Source: Chromatiaceae bacterium
GTDB lineage: Bacteria; Pseudomonadota; Gammaproteobacteria; Chromatiales; Chromatiaceae
Length of the DNA stretch: 64,000 nt
NCBI GenBank assembly: GCA_024235215.1
Contig: JACKMU010000001.1
Span: 372,001 to 436,000 of the forward strand
Reading direction: 5' to 3'
Both the position numbers and the translations under genes were made by a program. Positions 1 through 9,231 of this stretch are shown in pieces (the first letter of the stretch is position 1; every line of letters starts with the position of its first letter). The notes under the pieces are model-generated. The model was not told where the DNA came from and searched no databases. It saw only the letters and a program-made list of their open reading frames with translations.

Positions 1-19
1 AATCCATCAACTCAAACAT
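1..19 (-). CDS. ftsZ: Cell division protein FtsZ, first codons only
   Basis: Only the first six codons are inside the window. They read MFELMD, which matches the usual gammaproteobacterial FtsZ N-terminus (MFEL or MFEP). A strong purine-rich ribosome binding site (GGAGAGAGGA) sits directly upstream at 20-30. The position, 80 bp downstream of ftsA on the same strand, is where ftsZ lies in the dcw cluster. FtsZ is the tubulin-like GTPase that forms the division ring. The call rests on six residues plus context, and the rest of the gene lies outside the window. Confidence 0.85.
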
Positions 20-99
20 TTCCTCTCTCCTCGATCCCGGTCGGTAATAGTGCCCCGACAATCAAACCAAATACCCAAATAACAAACTTCGACAATTGC

Positions 100-1335
100 T
101 TAGAAATTCCCCTGAAACCAGCTCCTCATGCGCTCCCAGACCGATCTGAATCCGCCCCTGACAGGCACCTCGCGCATCCGGCTCATCCGGTTGTGGTGAC
201 CGAACAGGAGCAATCCCACACCAGTCGCGTAAATAGGATTGCGCACCACGTCGACCAGACCGGTGACATAACGAGGTACACCCAGCCGCACCGGCATGTG
301 GAATATCTCCTCCGCCAACTCGATCAGCCCCTCCATTTTTGAGCTGCCACCGGTTAACACCACGCCGCCGGCAATCAGATCTTCGAATCCACTGCGCCGC
401 AACTCTGCCTGTACCAGAACCAACAGCTCTTCATAACGGGGCTCAACCACTTCGGCCAAAGTCTGTCTCGAAAGACGCCGCGCCGGTCGATCACCTATGC
501 TGGGAACCTCGATGGTCTCATCACTCGCTGCCAGCTGTGTCAGCGCACAGGCGTACTTGATCTTGATCTCCTCTGCGTGCTGGGTCGGTGTGCGCATCGC
601 CACCGCGATGTCGTTGGTGACCTGATCTCCGGCGATGGGTATGACCGCGGTGTGCCGGATCGAACCCTCGGTGAATACCGCGATATCGGTGGTTCCTCCA
701 CCGATGTCCACGAGACAGACACCCAACTCCTTTTCATCATCGCTCAACACCGCATAACTGGAGCTGAGTTGCTCGAGAATCAGGTCGTCGACATCCAATC
801 CGCAGCGTCGCACACATTTGACAATGTTTTGCGCAGCGCTGACCGCGCCGGTAATCATGTGCACTCGTGCCTCCAGACGGACACCTGACATGCCCACCGG
901 TTCTTTGATCCCCTCCTGGTCGTCGATGATGAACTCCTGCGGCAGGATATGTAGGATTTTCTGATCCGCTGGAATAGCAACAGCCCGCGCCGCATCAATC
1001 ACCCGTTCCACATCGCCATGTGTCACCTCACGATCCTTAATCGCGACGATGCCGTGCGAGTTGAGACTACGAATGTGGCTGCCGGCGATACCGGCGTGGA
1101 CCGAATGAATTTCGCAGGCTGCCATCAGCTCAGCCTCTTCCACCGCACGCTGGATCGACTGAACTGTGGACTCGATATTCACCACCACACCTTTTTTCAG
1201 GCCACGCGAAGGGTGCGAGCCGATACCGATGATCTCAATCTCTCCGTCAGGCTTTACTTCGCCAACAATCGCCACCACTTTCGAGGTACCGATATCGAGA
1301 CCGACAATGAGATTCTTTTCCGCTTTTTTTGTCAC
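100..1335 (-). CDS. ftsA: Cell division protein FtsA
   Basis: The 411-residue protein is an actin-like ATPase that tethers FtsZ to the inner membrane and recruits later divisome proteins. The phosphate-1 loop GLDIGTSK is at residues 12-19, the phosphate-2 loop VDIGGGTTD lies near residue 210, and an adenosine motif (LTGGSSKMEG) lies near 330. The C-terminus (MRSWFQGNF) is the expected short amphipathic membrane-targeting helix. Length is close to the 420 residues of E. coli FtsA. The gene directly follows ftsQ and precedes ftsZ, as in other proteobacterial dcw clusters. The family assignment is secure. Confidence 0.97.
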   Translation of the reverse strand: MTKKAEKNLIVGLDIGTSKVVAIVGEVKPDGEIEIIGIGSHPSRGLKKGVVVNIESTVQSIQRAVEEAELMAACEIHSVHAGIAGSHIRSLNSHGIVAIKDREVTHGDVERVIDAARAVAIPADQKILHILPQEFIIDDQEGIKEPVGMSGVRLEARVHMITGAVSAAQNIVKCVRRCGLDVDDLILEQLSSSYAVLSDDEKELGVCLVDIGGGTTDIAVFTEGSIRHTAVIPIAGDQVTNDIAVAMRTPTQHAEEIKIKYACALTQLAASDETIEVPSIGDRPARRLSRQTLAEVVEPRYEELLVLVQAELRRSGFEDLIAGGVVLTGGSSKMEGLIELAEEIFHMPVRLGVPRYVTGLVDVVRNPIYATGVGLLLFGHHNRMSRMREVPVRGGFRSVWERMRSWFQGNF

Positions 1336-2175
1336 CTAAACCGGCCCTCCGGACTCCGCTGAATGCATCCCGATAAGTGCACCCCGATCATCGGAATCCG
1401 GCACTTTCTGCTGCCTTTGCCAACGCACCGTAAACCCGTTGGTATATCGCAGGTCCACATCCAGCACACTCTGATCCCCCTCCACTGCAGGCCGAATTCG
1501 TGGAAACACCGCCAAGAAACGCTGCAGTCTGCCCTCCAACTCTCTGTTGCCCAGGTGCAGTCGCATACCGCCGGTAAAGACCAGCATCCAGGAACGGCGG
1601 GCATCCAGATTGACCTTCTCCAGTTCGAGACCCAGCAACGCCAGTCTCGGTTTCATAGTGAGGAAGTTCAATACGACCTCCTGAGAACTCCCATCCGGGC
1701 CTGAGAGCTGCGGTAATCCCTCAGGTATCTCGTGCGGCAGAGGAGAAAATATCTCCCCTTCCGGATTGACCAATTGGCGTTCACCCCAACGCGCCAACGG
1801 AATCTGTTCGCTGATCTTGATCAACAGGGTATCTGGCCACAGCCTGCGGACACTCGCCTGATCGACCCAGGGCAGATTGCGCGCGGCGCGATAGATCCGT
1901 TCCACATCGACAGTAAAAAAGTTACCCCTGATCTCACCACCGACTGCCTTTTCTATCTGCAGCCGATCCAGATGCCGCAAACCACCATCGATACGTACCA
2001 CTTTGAATGGCAGGACTCTGGGATCCTGCAACTTCTCCACCGTCCAGAATGCACCCGCGCCGGTGCTTAATAAGAGGAGCAGCGCTAACACCCAGCGACC
2101 CGCATTACGCCAGTCCAGTTGCAATGAGCGTAACTTTTCTCTCAAGGTCAATTTTCTTTCCGCCGGCTTTTTCAT
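1336..2175 (-). CDS. ftsQ: Cell division protein FtsQ
   Basis: FtsQ is a bitopic inner-membrane protein that links early and late divisome components through FtsB and FtsL. From the ATG at 2175 it has 279 residues: a basic cytoplasmic tail, one membrane segment at about 27-45 (WVLALLLLLSTGAGAFW), then a POTRA domain and the FtsQ beta domain, including LPWVDQASVRRLWPDTL. A longer in-frame GTG start exists at 2211 but would overlap ddl by 40 bp and has no evident Shine-Dalgarno sequence. The ATG start overlaps the ddl stop as ATGA, the style used throughout this cluster. The start choice is tentative and the identity is secure. Confidence 0.95.
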   Translation of the reverse strand: MKKPAERKLTLREKLRSLQLDWRNAGRWVLALLLLLSTGAGAFWTVEKLQDPRVLPFKVVRIDGGLRHLDRLQIEKAVGGEIRGNFFTVDVERIYRAARNLPWVDQASVRRLWPDTLLIKISEQIPLARWGERQLVNPEGEIFSPLPHEIPEGLPQLSGPDGSSQEVVLNFLTMKPRLALLGLELEKVNLDARRSWMLVFTGGMRLHLGNRELEGRLQRFLAVFPRIRPAVEGDQSVLDVDLRYTNGFTVRWQRQQKVPDSDDRGALIGMHSAESGGPV

Positions 2176-3098
2176 CCTCGCTGAGCCGCTCCCAGCTCGA
2201 GTATCCGCCACACCAGTTGATCAAAATCGATACCATTGGCCTTGGCCGCCATCGGTACCAGGCTGTGGCTGGTCATTCCCGGTACCGTATTGACTTCGAT
2301 GAGAAACGGCTCTCCCTGCCGATCCACCATCATGTCGATCCGTCCCCAGCCCACTGCGCCAACCGCCCGGAATGCCGCCAGTGCCAGCTCACGTAGTCGC
2401 AGTTCCTGAACATCGGGCAGTCCAGCTGGACAGTGATAACGTGTTGTCTCCGCATGATATTTGGCGTCATAGTCATAGAACTGATGCGGCGTCTCCAGAC
2501 GGATTGCAGGCAGCGCCTCGTCGCCCAGGATGGCAACGGTGTACTCGGCACCGGTGATCCAGCGCTCGGCTATCACTTCACGATCATATTCCGAGGCTGC
2601 CAGCCAGGCGGTACGCAGACCGGCACTCTCCTCCACCTTGGTTATACCGATACTGGAACCCTCGTGCGCCGGCTTGATCATCAACGGAAAACCGAGCGCT
2701 TCGGCTGTAACCAGATCACTGTCGCTTGCGATCATTACAAACGGCGGGGTCGGCAGTCCGAGCCCGGACCACAACAGCTTGCTGCGATACTTGTCCATCC
2801 CCAATGCAGAGCCGGCCACACCACTACCGGTATAGGGCAGCCCGATGGTCTCCAACGCACCCTGAATCACACCATCCTCACCACCCCGCCCATGCAGTAG
2901 GATGAAAACCCGGTCGAATCCGCCCGATTGCAGTTGCGTCAGCACATCGGCAGCAGCATCGATAGCGACCGCATTGACGCCGCTGCGCAGTAAAGCCGCC
3001 AACACGGCAGCTCCTCCATCAAGCGAGACCGCCCGCTCCGCTGACTGCCCCCCCATCAGCACCGCAACCTTGCCAAAATCAGCCGCTCGTTTGGTCAC
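2172..3098 (-). CDS. ddl: D-alanine--D-alanine ligase
   Basis: This 308-residue ATP-grasp enzyme joins two D-alanines to give the dipeptide that MurF adds to the peptidoglycan precursor in the cytoplasm. Motifs include the N-terminal LLHGRGGEDG loop, the lid region with MIKPAHEGSSIGITKV, and the C-terminal metal/substrate segment LIEVNTVPGMTSHSLVP. Length fits DdlB (about 306 residues in E. coli). The start overlaps the murB stop by 4 bp (ATGA), so the two are translationally coupled. The murC-murB-ddl-ftsQ order is the standard one. Confidence 0.97.
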   Translation of the reverse strand: MTKRAADFGKVAVLMGGQSAERAVSLDGGAAVLAALLRSGVNAVAIDAAADVLTQLQSGGFDRVFILLHGRGGEDGVIQGALETIGLPYTGSGVAGSALGMDKYRSKLLWSGLGLPTPPFVMIASDSDLVTAEALGFPLMIKPAHEGSSIGITKVEESAGLRTAWLAASEYDREVIAERWITGAEYTVAILGDEALPAIRLETPHQFYDYDAKYHAETTRYHCPAGLPDVQELRLRELALAAFRAVGAVGWGRIDMMVDRQGEPFLIEVNTVPGMTSHSLVPMAAKANGIDFDQLVWRILELGAAQRG

Positions 3099-4000
3099 AG
3101 CTCCAAGCTCCTCTCACCCACCATGTGCACCTCCGGTTGCAGACGCACACCACTCGACTGCTCCACCCGATCACGCACCAACTCAATAAGCCTCTCTATG
3201 TCACCGGCACTCGCACCACCCATGTTGATGATGAAATTGGCATGCTTCTCCGACACCACAGCTCCACCGATCCGTGCCCCTTTCAGGCCGGCGGCCTCGA
3301 TCAGGCGCGCTGCATAATCGTTGACCGGATTGCGAAAAACGGAGCCACAACTCGGCAGACCGATTGGCTGGGTCTGGGCACGCCGCTCCAACAACGCTCT
3401 GATCCTTTGCTGTCCATCACTCACATCACCCAACTCAGTAGATAACCCGGTGCGCAGGAACCACTCTCCTTGCGCTCCTTTCACCTGCCGGTAGCCAACC
3501 TCGAACTCGGAATGCTCGCGCCGGCGCACACACCCCTGCCGGTCCACTGTCTCCACCCAGACAACCGCATTCCAGGTCTCACCGCCGAAGGCACCGGCAT
3601 TCATCGCCAGTGCCCCACCCATGGTGCCGGGAATTCCCGCCAGAAACTCTATGCCCACCCGCCCGTGGCGAGTAGCGAAGCGCGCCACCCTGGCACAGGA
3701 GACGCCGGCTTCTACATTGATCAGCCCGTCGGATTGCATCGATAATCCGTCCAGGCAGCCGCGCGTAAGTATTGCTGTGCCGGAAAAGCCACCATCACGC
3801 ACCAATAAATTGGAGCCAAGACCGAGCCACAACAGCGGTTCGTCACTCTCCAGCTGCTGCAGAAAAGCAACCAGATCACGTCGGTCAGCCGGCCGATAGA
3901 GCCGCTTCGCTGCACCACCAACACGCCAGCTGGTGTAATTGGAGAGCAGTTCATCGTGCAGCATCTCTCCCCGTAGCCGTGGTTGTTGCATTACAACCAT
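3095..4000 (-). CDS. murB: UDP-N-acetylenolpyruvoylglucosamine reductase MurB
   Basis: MurB is the FAD- and NADPH-dependent reductase that converts UDP-GlcNAc-enolpyruvate to UDP-MurNAc. The 301-residue protein has the FAD-binding segment (LGLGSNLLVRDGGF, 59-72; GIPGTMGGALAMNAGAFGG, 122-140) and the catalytic serine in SCGSVFRNP (Ser220). The short length and the NYTSWRVGG N-terminus resemble the shorter type II MurB enzymes rather than the 342-residue E. coli type I form. A second Met at residue 4 is an alternative start. There is a 154-bp gap to murC upstream, the largest gap in this cluster. Confidence 0.95.
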   Translation of the reverse strand: MVVMQQPRLRGEMLHDELLSNYTSWRVGGAAKRLYRPADRRDLVAFLQQLESDEPLLWLGLGSNLLVRDGGFSGTAILTRGCLDGLSMQSDGLINVEAGVSCARVARFATRHGRVGIEFLAGIPGTMGGALAMNAGAFGGETWNAVVWVETVDRQGCVRRREHSEFEVGYRQVKGAQGEWFLRTGLSTELGDVSDGQQRIRALLERRAQTQPIGLPSCGSVFRNPVNDYAARLIEAAGLKGARIGGAVVSEKHANFIINMGGASAGDIERLIELVRDRVEQSSGVRLQPEVHMVGERSLEL

Positions 4001-4154
4001 CAGTTGCGCCTACCCCGTCTATTTGGATGCTTTGGTGTAGCCAGACGCGGCAGGGATTGTGCCTTTCTGGTTGTCTGGGGTTCACCGCATCTGTCGATCA
4101 GGGGTGACAGGGACTCTCCACACCCCATGTGCAACCTCTTTTGATACCCCCTGT

Positions 4155-5606
4155 TCATCTCACCACCTCCTGATCGGGATTGCTGAAGTGGTGCGGTAAC
4201 TCCTGGGCTATCACACCGATATCCCCGGCACCCATGACTACAACGATATCCCCCGCCTGAACCAACCCGAGGATGACAGAAGGAAGCTCGGAGAGCGGGT
4301 CGACGAAAATGGGATCCACCTGTCCACGCACCCGTATTGCCCGACTCAGTGTACGGCCGTCAGCACCAGGAATCGGAGATTCCCCTGCCGGATAGACTTC
4401 ACACAGCAGCAGCAGATCCACACGGGAAAGAACATGGACGAAGTCGTCGAACTGCTCCTGAGTGCGTGTGTATCTATGCGGTTGGAAAGCCAGCACCAAC
4501 CGCCGATTCGGCCAGCCTTCACGTACCGCAGCCAGCGTCGCCTCCAATTCCCTGGGGTGGTGCCCGTAGTCATCCACCAGCATCAGACTCCCGCCTTCCG
4601 GCAGCGCACATTCGACCGCCTGAAAACGTCGGCCGATCCCTTCAAATCCTGCCAGGGCCCGCTGCATCGAGGCGACTTCGCAGCCCAATTCCATCCCTAC
4701 GGCTATCGCCGCCAGCGCATTCTGGACGTTGTGGCGTCCTGGCAACCTGAGAGTCACGTCGAATGGATCAAACGATGAACACTCGACCCTGAAGCGGGTG
4801 GTCAAACCATGTTGTTCCACTTGAATGGCGCGAATATCGGCGTCTTCCGCAAAGCCGTAACTGACCACTCGCCTGGTGACCTGTTCCATTAATCCCCGCA
4901 CCTCGGCGTCATCGATGCAGAGCACCGCCAAGCCGTAAAAGGGCAAATGATGCAGAAATTCAACGAACGTCTGTCGCAGGCGGTTGAAATCACCGCCATA
5001 GGTGGTCATGTGGTCGGCATCCACGTTGGTTACCACCGCCAGCATGGGTTGCAGGTAGAGGAAGGAGGCGTCGCTCTCATCCGCTTCTGCCACCAGGTAG
5101 TCACCGCCGCCAAGGCGGGCGTGAGTCCCGGCTGAATTGAGCAACCCGCCGATGACAAAGGTCGGATCCAGACCCGCTTCAGCCAGAACGCTGGCCACCA
5201 GACTGGTCGTGGTTGTCTTGCCATGGGTACCTGCCACGGCGATACCAAAGTGGAAGCGCATCAACTCGGCCAGCATTTCAGCTCTAGGCACCACCGGGAT
5301 ACGTCGCTCACGGGCAGCGGCAACCTCAGGATTGCTCTCTTTCACCGCGCTGGAGATGATCACTGCATCGCACGTCTGAATATGCGACGCGGAATGCCCG
5401 GTATAGATAACCGCTCCCTGACTGGCGAGTTTGCGGGTGGCTTCATTGGATTTCAGATCGGAGCCTGAGACCCGATATCCCAGGTTAAGCATCACCTGAG
5501 CGATTCCGTTCATGCCGGAACCGCCGATGCCAACGAAATGCAGCTGCCTGATGCGCCCCATCGACTCCGCTGCTTTTTTGCGCTGCATACCGTGCTGCTG
5601 ATTCAC
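4155..5606 (-). CDS. murC: UDP-N-acetylmuramate--L-alanine ligase MurC
   Basis: MurC adds the first amino acid, L-alanine, to UDP-MurNAc using ATP. The 483-residue protein shows the N-terminal UDP-binding glycine motif (FVGIGGSGMNGIA, about 24-36), the ATP-binding loop GTHGKT at 126-131, and the Mur ligase central and C-terminal domains (RHNVQNALAAIAVG; DDYGHHPRELEAT). Length matches E. coli MurC (491 residues). The start overlaps the end of murG by 4 bp. Confidence 0.97.
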   Translation of the reverse strand: MNQQHGMQRKKAAESMGRIRQLHFVGIGGSGMNGIAQVMLNLGYRVSGSDLKSNEATRKLASQGAVIYTGHSASHIQTCDAVIISSAVKESNPEVAAARERRIPVVPRAEMLAELMRFHFGIAVAGTHGKTTTTSLVASVLAEAGLDPTFVIGGLLNSAGTHARLGGGDYLVAEADESDASFLYLQPMLAVVTNVDADHMTTYGGDFNRLRQTFVEFLHHLPFYGLAVLCIDDAEVRGLMEQVTRRVVSYGFAEDADIRAIQVEQHGLTTRFRVECSSFDPFDVTLRLPGRHNVQNALAAIAVGMELGCEVASMQRALAGFEGIGRRFQAVECALPEGGSLMLVDDYGHHPRELEATLAAVREGWPNRRLVLAFQPHRYTRTQEQFDDFVHVLSRVDLLLLCEVYPAGESPIPGADGRTLSRAIRVRGQVDPIFVDPLSELPSVILGLVQAGDIVVVMGAGDIGVIAQELPHHFSNPDQEVVR

Positions 5607-6679
5607 CTGGTCACCTCTTCACAGATATCCGCCACCCTGGCCGTTGCCTCCGGCATCGCCAACCGTCGCGCCGCAACCGCCATGGCAATCAACTTTTCGC
5701 GCACACCGGTAAGTGACTGCAGCACCCCAGCGAGCCGCTCCGGCGTCATCTCCGATTGCGGCAGCAGTAGGGCCGCCCCCGCATCCACGAGGTAGGCAGC
5801 ATTTTTTGTCTGGTGATCGTCCACCGCATAGGGATACGGGACCAGGATGGCTGCGACACCGACCGCAGCGACCTCGGATATGGTCAATGCACCAGCACGG
5901 CAGAGCAGCAGGTCTGCCCAGTCGTAAGCTGCGGCCATATCATCAACAAAAGGTTTCACTTCAGCGTCGACGCCAGCCTGCTGATAAGCGCGCGATGTTG
6001 CTTCAGCGGTCGCTCCGCCTGTCTGATGCCACACCTGTGGTCGACTGCCCGCATCGAGTAACCGCAGCGCTTCCGGCACCATCTCGTTGAGGATCCGCGC
6101 CCCTTGCGAACCACCCAGTACCAGCAGGTGCAACGCGCCGCTCCGTCCCGACAGGCGTGCCTCCGGCGGTTGCAGTGCAGTGATCTCACGGCGTACCGGA
6201 TTACCGGTCAGTCTGGCTCCACATGACGCATCGAAACTGCCTGGGAATGCCTCCGCCACTCTGCTGGCCCAGCGTGCCAGCCAACGGTTGGTCATTCCCG
6301 GCACCGCATTCTGCTCGTGAATCACCAGCGGAATGCCCATCAACCTGGCCATGAGACCACCCGGACCGGAGACAAAACCACCCATACCCAATACCAGCCG
6401 CGGGCGCCTGCGCAGCAAAACAAAGAGAACCTGCAGCAGAGCGATACTCAGCTTGAACGGCGCTGCCAGCCAGCGCAGCACACCGCTACCGCGCAATCCA
6501 CGAATGTCGATTCGCTCCATCGAAAAACCGTGGCCGGGTACAACGCGCGCCTCGAAACCATCCGGGTTGCCAAGCCAGAACACCTCCATGCCACGAGCAC
6601 GCAGCTCGTTCGCCACCGCCAGGGCGGGATAAACATGCCCACCGGTACCGCCTGCCATCACCATTACACTTGTGCCCAT
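5603..6679 (-). CDS. murG: UDP-GlcNAc:lipid I N-acetylglucosaminyltransferase MurG
   Basis: MurG converts lipid I to lipid II on the cytoplasmic face of the membrane. The 358-residue GT28-type protein begins with the acceptor-site glycine loop MAGGTGGHVYPALAVA near residues 8-22. It contains the second glycine loop GGSQGARILNEMVPEAL in the C-terminal domain and the donor-binding segment FVDDMAAAYDWADLLLCRAGALTISE. The start lies 16 bp inside the end of ftsW, so the two are coupled. Confidence 0.97.
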   Translation of the reverse strand: MGTSVMVMAGGTGGHVYPALAVANELRARGMEVFWLGNPDGFEARVVPGHGFSMERIDIRGLRGSGVLRWLAAPFKLSIALLQVLFVLLRRRPRLVLGMGGFVSGPGGLMARLMGIPLVIHEQNAVPGMTNRWLARWASRVAEAFPGSFDASCGARLTGNPVRREITALQPPEARLSGRSGALHLLVLGGSQGARILNEMVPEALRLLDAGSRPQVWHQTGGATAEATSRAYQQAGVDAEVKPFVDDMAAAYDWADLLLCRAGALTISEVAAVGVAAILVPYPYAVDDHQTKNAAYLVDAGAALLLPQSEMTPERLAGVLQSLTGVREKLIAMAVAARRLAMPEATARVADICEEVTR

Positions 6680-7845
6680 TTCACCCCCCCTTCCGGGATC
6701 AGATTGGCACCGTTGTTGTCGTAATCGATACGTACCAGCAGCGCGATGATGGTGCAGGCCACGATAATGCTGTTACCACCGTAACTCATCAGCGGCAGTG
6801 TCAGCCCTTTGGTCGGAAGCAGCGCAACATTGACCCCTATATTGATAAACGCCTGTACACCGAGCCACAGCCCCAGTCCCTGCGCAACATGAGTAGCGAA
6901 ACGTTGTCCGTTTCGCTCCGCGTGTGCGGCGATGGAGAAGGCGCGTACCACGATAAAAGCAAACAGCAGTATGACCAGCAGGGTTCCTACCAGACCCAGC
7001 TCCTCACCGATCACCGCCATCAGAAAATCGGTATGCGCTTCGGGCAGGTAGAACTGCTTTTGAATGCCGCTGCCAAGCCCCACACCAAACCACTCACCAC
7101 GGCCAAAAGCGATCAGCGCCTGGGAGAGTTGATAACCGCTGCGCTCGACATCGGCCCAGGGATCCAGAAAAGAGGTGACCCGTTGCAGCCGGTAGGGTGA
7201 GTAGATGACGAACCCGGCCATCGCCACAGCCGAGAGCCCTGCCAAAATCCCAAACTGCCAGAGTGGAACTCCGCCGAGAAAAAGCATTCCCATCGCCGTG
7301 ATCAGCAGCACAGCGGTGGTGCCGAAATCGGGTTGCAGCATGATCAAACCGGACGCCAGCAGCAGGAGCAGCATTGGTTTCATGAATCCCCAGACACTGC
7401 TGGCAACTTCATTCTGACGACGCACCAGGTAGCCAGCGAGATAGATCACCAAAAACAGCTTCATGAACTCTGAGCTCTGTAGATTGAAACCGCCGAAAGG
7501 AATCCAGCGCGTAGCGCCATTCGCCTCACGACCAAGACCAGGAATCAGCACCAGGATCAGCAGGAAAATCCCCAGGATGAACAACATCGCCCCCGATTTC
7601 TGCCAGAGACTGAGCGGAATGGAAAAGACAATCAGTGCGCCAATCATTCCGAGAAAAAGCGCAAACAAATGACGATTGAAAAAGTAAAAGGGTGCATCAC
7701 CGATACGGTGCAGCGTAGCCGAGGCGACCATGACCAAACCGAGGCCGAGCAACGCACATGCAGCAAATATCACCCCATAGTCCAGTGCGGGCACCTGCGT
7801 CCCGCGTCTGCCTTTGGTAGCCTGATTGCGCTGCGTGACTGTCAT
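6664..7845 (-). CDS. ftsW: Peptidoglycan glycosyltransferase FtsW
   Basis: FtsW is a polytopic SEDS-family protein that polymerises septal glycan together with FtsI. The 393-residue sequence has about ten hydrophobic membrane segments. It carries the SEDS signature region RVTSFLDPWADVERSGYQLSQ followed by GLGSGIQKQFYLPEAHTDF in the large periplasmic loop, and the C-terminal LPLMSYGGNS motif. These distinguish FtsW/RodA/SpoVE proteins; the location between murD and murG identifies it as FtsW rather than RodA. The ATG overlaps the murD stop as ATGA. Confidence 0.97.
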   Translation of the reverse strand: MTVTQRNQATKGRRGTQVPALDYGVIFAACALLGLGLVMVASATLHRIGDAPFYFFNRHLFALFLGMIGALIVFSIPLSLWQKSGAMLFILGIFLLILVLIPGLGREANGATRWIPFGGFNLQSSEFMKLFLVIYLAGYLVRRQNEVASSVWGFMKPMLLLLLASGLIMLQPDFGTTAVLLITAMGMLFLGGVPLWQFGILAGLSAVAMAGFVIYSPYRLQRVTSFLDPWADVERSGYQLSQALIAFGRGEWFGVGLGSGIQKQFYLPEAHTDFLMAVIGEELGLVGTLLVILLFAFIVVRAFSIAAHAERNGQRFATHVAQGLGLWLGVQAFINIGVNVALLPTKGLTLPLMSYGGNSIIVACTIIALLVRIDYDNNGANLIPEGGVKWAQV

Positions 7846-9230
7846 GGCGCCAACCTGCCGACCAGATCGATGAACACTTCACCGCGCTGTTCATAATTTC
7901 TGAACATATCGAAACTGGCGCAGGCGGGTGACAATAGCACGCTGTCACCCGGTAACGCCTGCTCTGCAGCCAACGTCACCGCGGCACCCAGATCCTTTAC
8001 TCTGAATACTGCGGTGCCGGGTTCCAGCGCCTGCTCAATTACAGCGGCGTCGCGCCCAAACAGAACGACACTGCGTGTGGTCTGAGTGACCACCGGAGCG
8101 AGCGCGGTGAAGTCGGCACCTTTACCCTCGCCACCGGCAATCAGCACGATGCGTGACGCCTCCCCTGGCTGGGCCAGACCCTGTAACGCGGCAATGCATG
8201 CGCCTGGATTGGTGCCTTTTGAGTCGTTGTACCAGCGTACACCGTGGCGCTCCCTGACGAACTGGGTGCGGTGGGGCAGTCCGCGATAACGTTTCAGTGT
8301 CTCAATCATCCCCTCCGTGGATAAATTGAGCGCTGTCCCCAGCGCCAGTGCAGCCAGTGCATTCGCCTGATTGTGGCTTCCCTGCAACAACAATTCCGAC
8401 GTGGGCAAAAGCAGTTGGTCCGCTGCTGCGAGCCAATGCTGCCCCTGGTGCTCGACCACGCCGAAAGTGCGCTCTTCCGGTGCACCGAGGGAGAAAAAAA
8501 GTGACTCTCCCTGCTCCTCATGCATCGCCATCACAGTGGCATCGTCTCGATTGAACAATGCGACCTGGGTATTGGTATAGACTCGGCGTTTGGCCGCAAC
8601 GTACGCCTGATAATCGGGATAGCGATCGAGATGATCCGGTACCAAATTGAGCACGGTCGCGACTGCCGGCTGTAACGAATAGGTCGTCTCCAGCTGGAAG
8701 CTGGAGAGTTCGAGCACGTAGAGTTCCGCTGCGTCATCCAGCAGATCCAGCGCCGGCTGGCCGAGGTTGCCTCCCACCCGCACGCGCAGATTCTGCTGTG
8801 CGGCCATCTCTCCGAGTAGGCTGGTCACCGTACTCTTGCCATTCGATCCGGTAATCGCCGCATAGGGGGCTGCCACCGCCTGGCAGAAGAGCTCGATATC
8901 ACCGAGCACCGGCACACCGTGGGCGATCGCCCGCTGGATCAATGGCTCGCTCAGGGGAATACCTGGCGAGACCACCACGCACTCAGCGGCGTTGAACGCA
9001 TCGCTGTTGAATCCCCCCAGAAAAAGCGCGGTATCGGGCAGCTCTGCACGCAACTGCTCAAGCCCGGGAGGATGCTGTCGACTGTCGGTCACTGCCAGCG
9101 GTACCTTGCGCGCAGCGAGGTAGCGGGCACAAGAGAGACCGCTCTTACCGAGGCCCACAACAAGTGTCTTGGGCCGCTGCGCCACCACGCTGGTCATCGC
9201 ACTTTTCAGGTTCTGTCGCATCGTATCCAT
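7842..9230 (-). CDS. murD: UDP-N-acetylmuramoylalanine--D-glutamate ligase MurD
   Basis: MurD adds D-glutamate to UDP-MurNAc-L-Ala. The 462-residue Mur ligase has the N-terminal nucleotide-sugar domain (VVGLGKSGLSCARYLAARK), the ATP loop GSNGKST at 128-134, and the C-terminal domain with LSPACASFDMFRNYEQRGEVF, a typical MurD motif. It ends 4 bp inside ftsW and begins 1 bp after mraY ends. Two downstream Met codons near the N-terminus make the exact start uncertain by a few residues. Confidence 0.97.
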   Translation of the reverse strand: MDTMRQNLKSAMTSVVAQRPKTLVVGLGKSGLSCARYLAARKVPLAVTDSRQHPPGLEQLRAELPDTALFLGGFNSDAFNAAECVVVSPGIPLSEPLIQRAIAHGVPVLGDIELFCQAVAAPYAAITGSNGKSTVTSLLGEMAAQQNLRVRVGGNLGQPALDLLDDAAELYVLELSSFQLETTYSLQPAVATVLNLVPDHLDRYPDYQAYVAAKRRVYTNTQVALFNRDDATVMAMHEEQGESLFFSLGAPEERTFGVVEHQGQHWLAAADQLLLPTSELLLQGSHNQANALAALALGTALNLSTEGMIETLKRYRGLPHRTQFVRERHGVRWYNDSKGTNPGACIAALQGLAQPGEASRIVLIAGGEGKGADFTALAPVVTQTTRSVVLFGRDAAVIEQALEPGTAVFRVKDLGAAVTLAAEQALPGDSVLLSPACASFDMFRNYEQRGEVFIDLVGRLAP

Positions 9231-9231
9231 C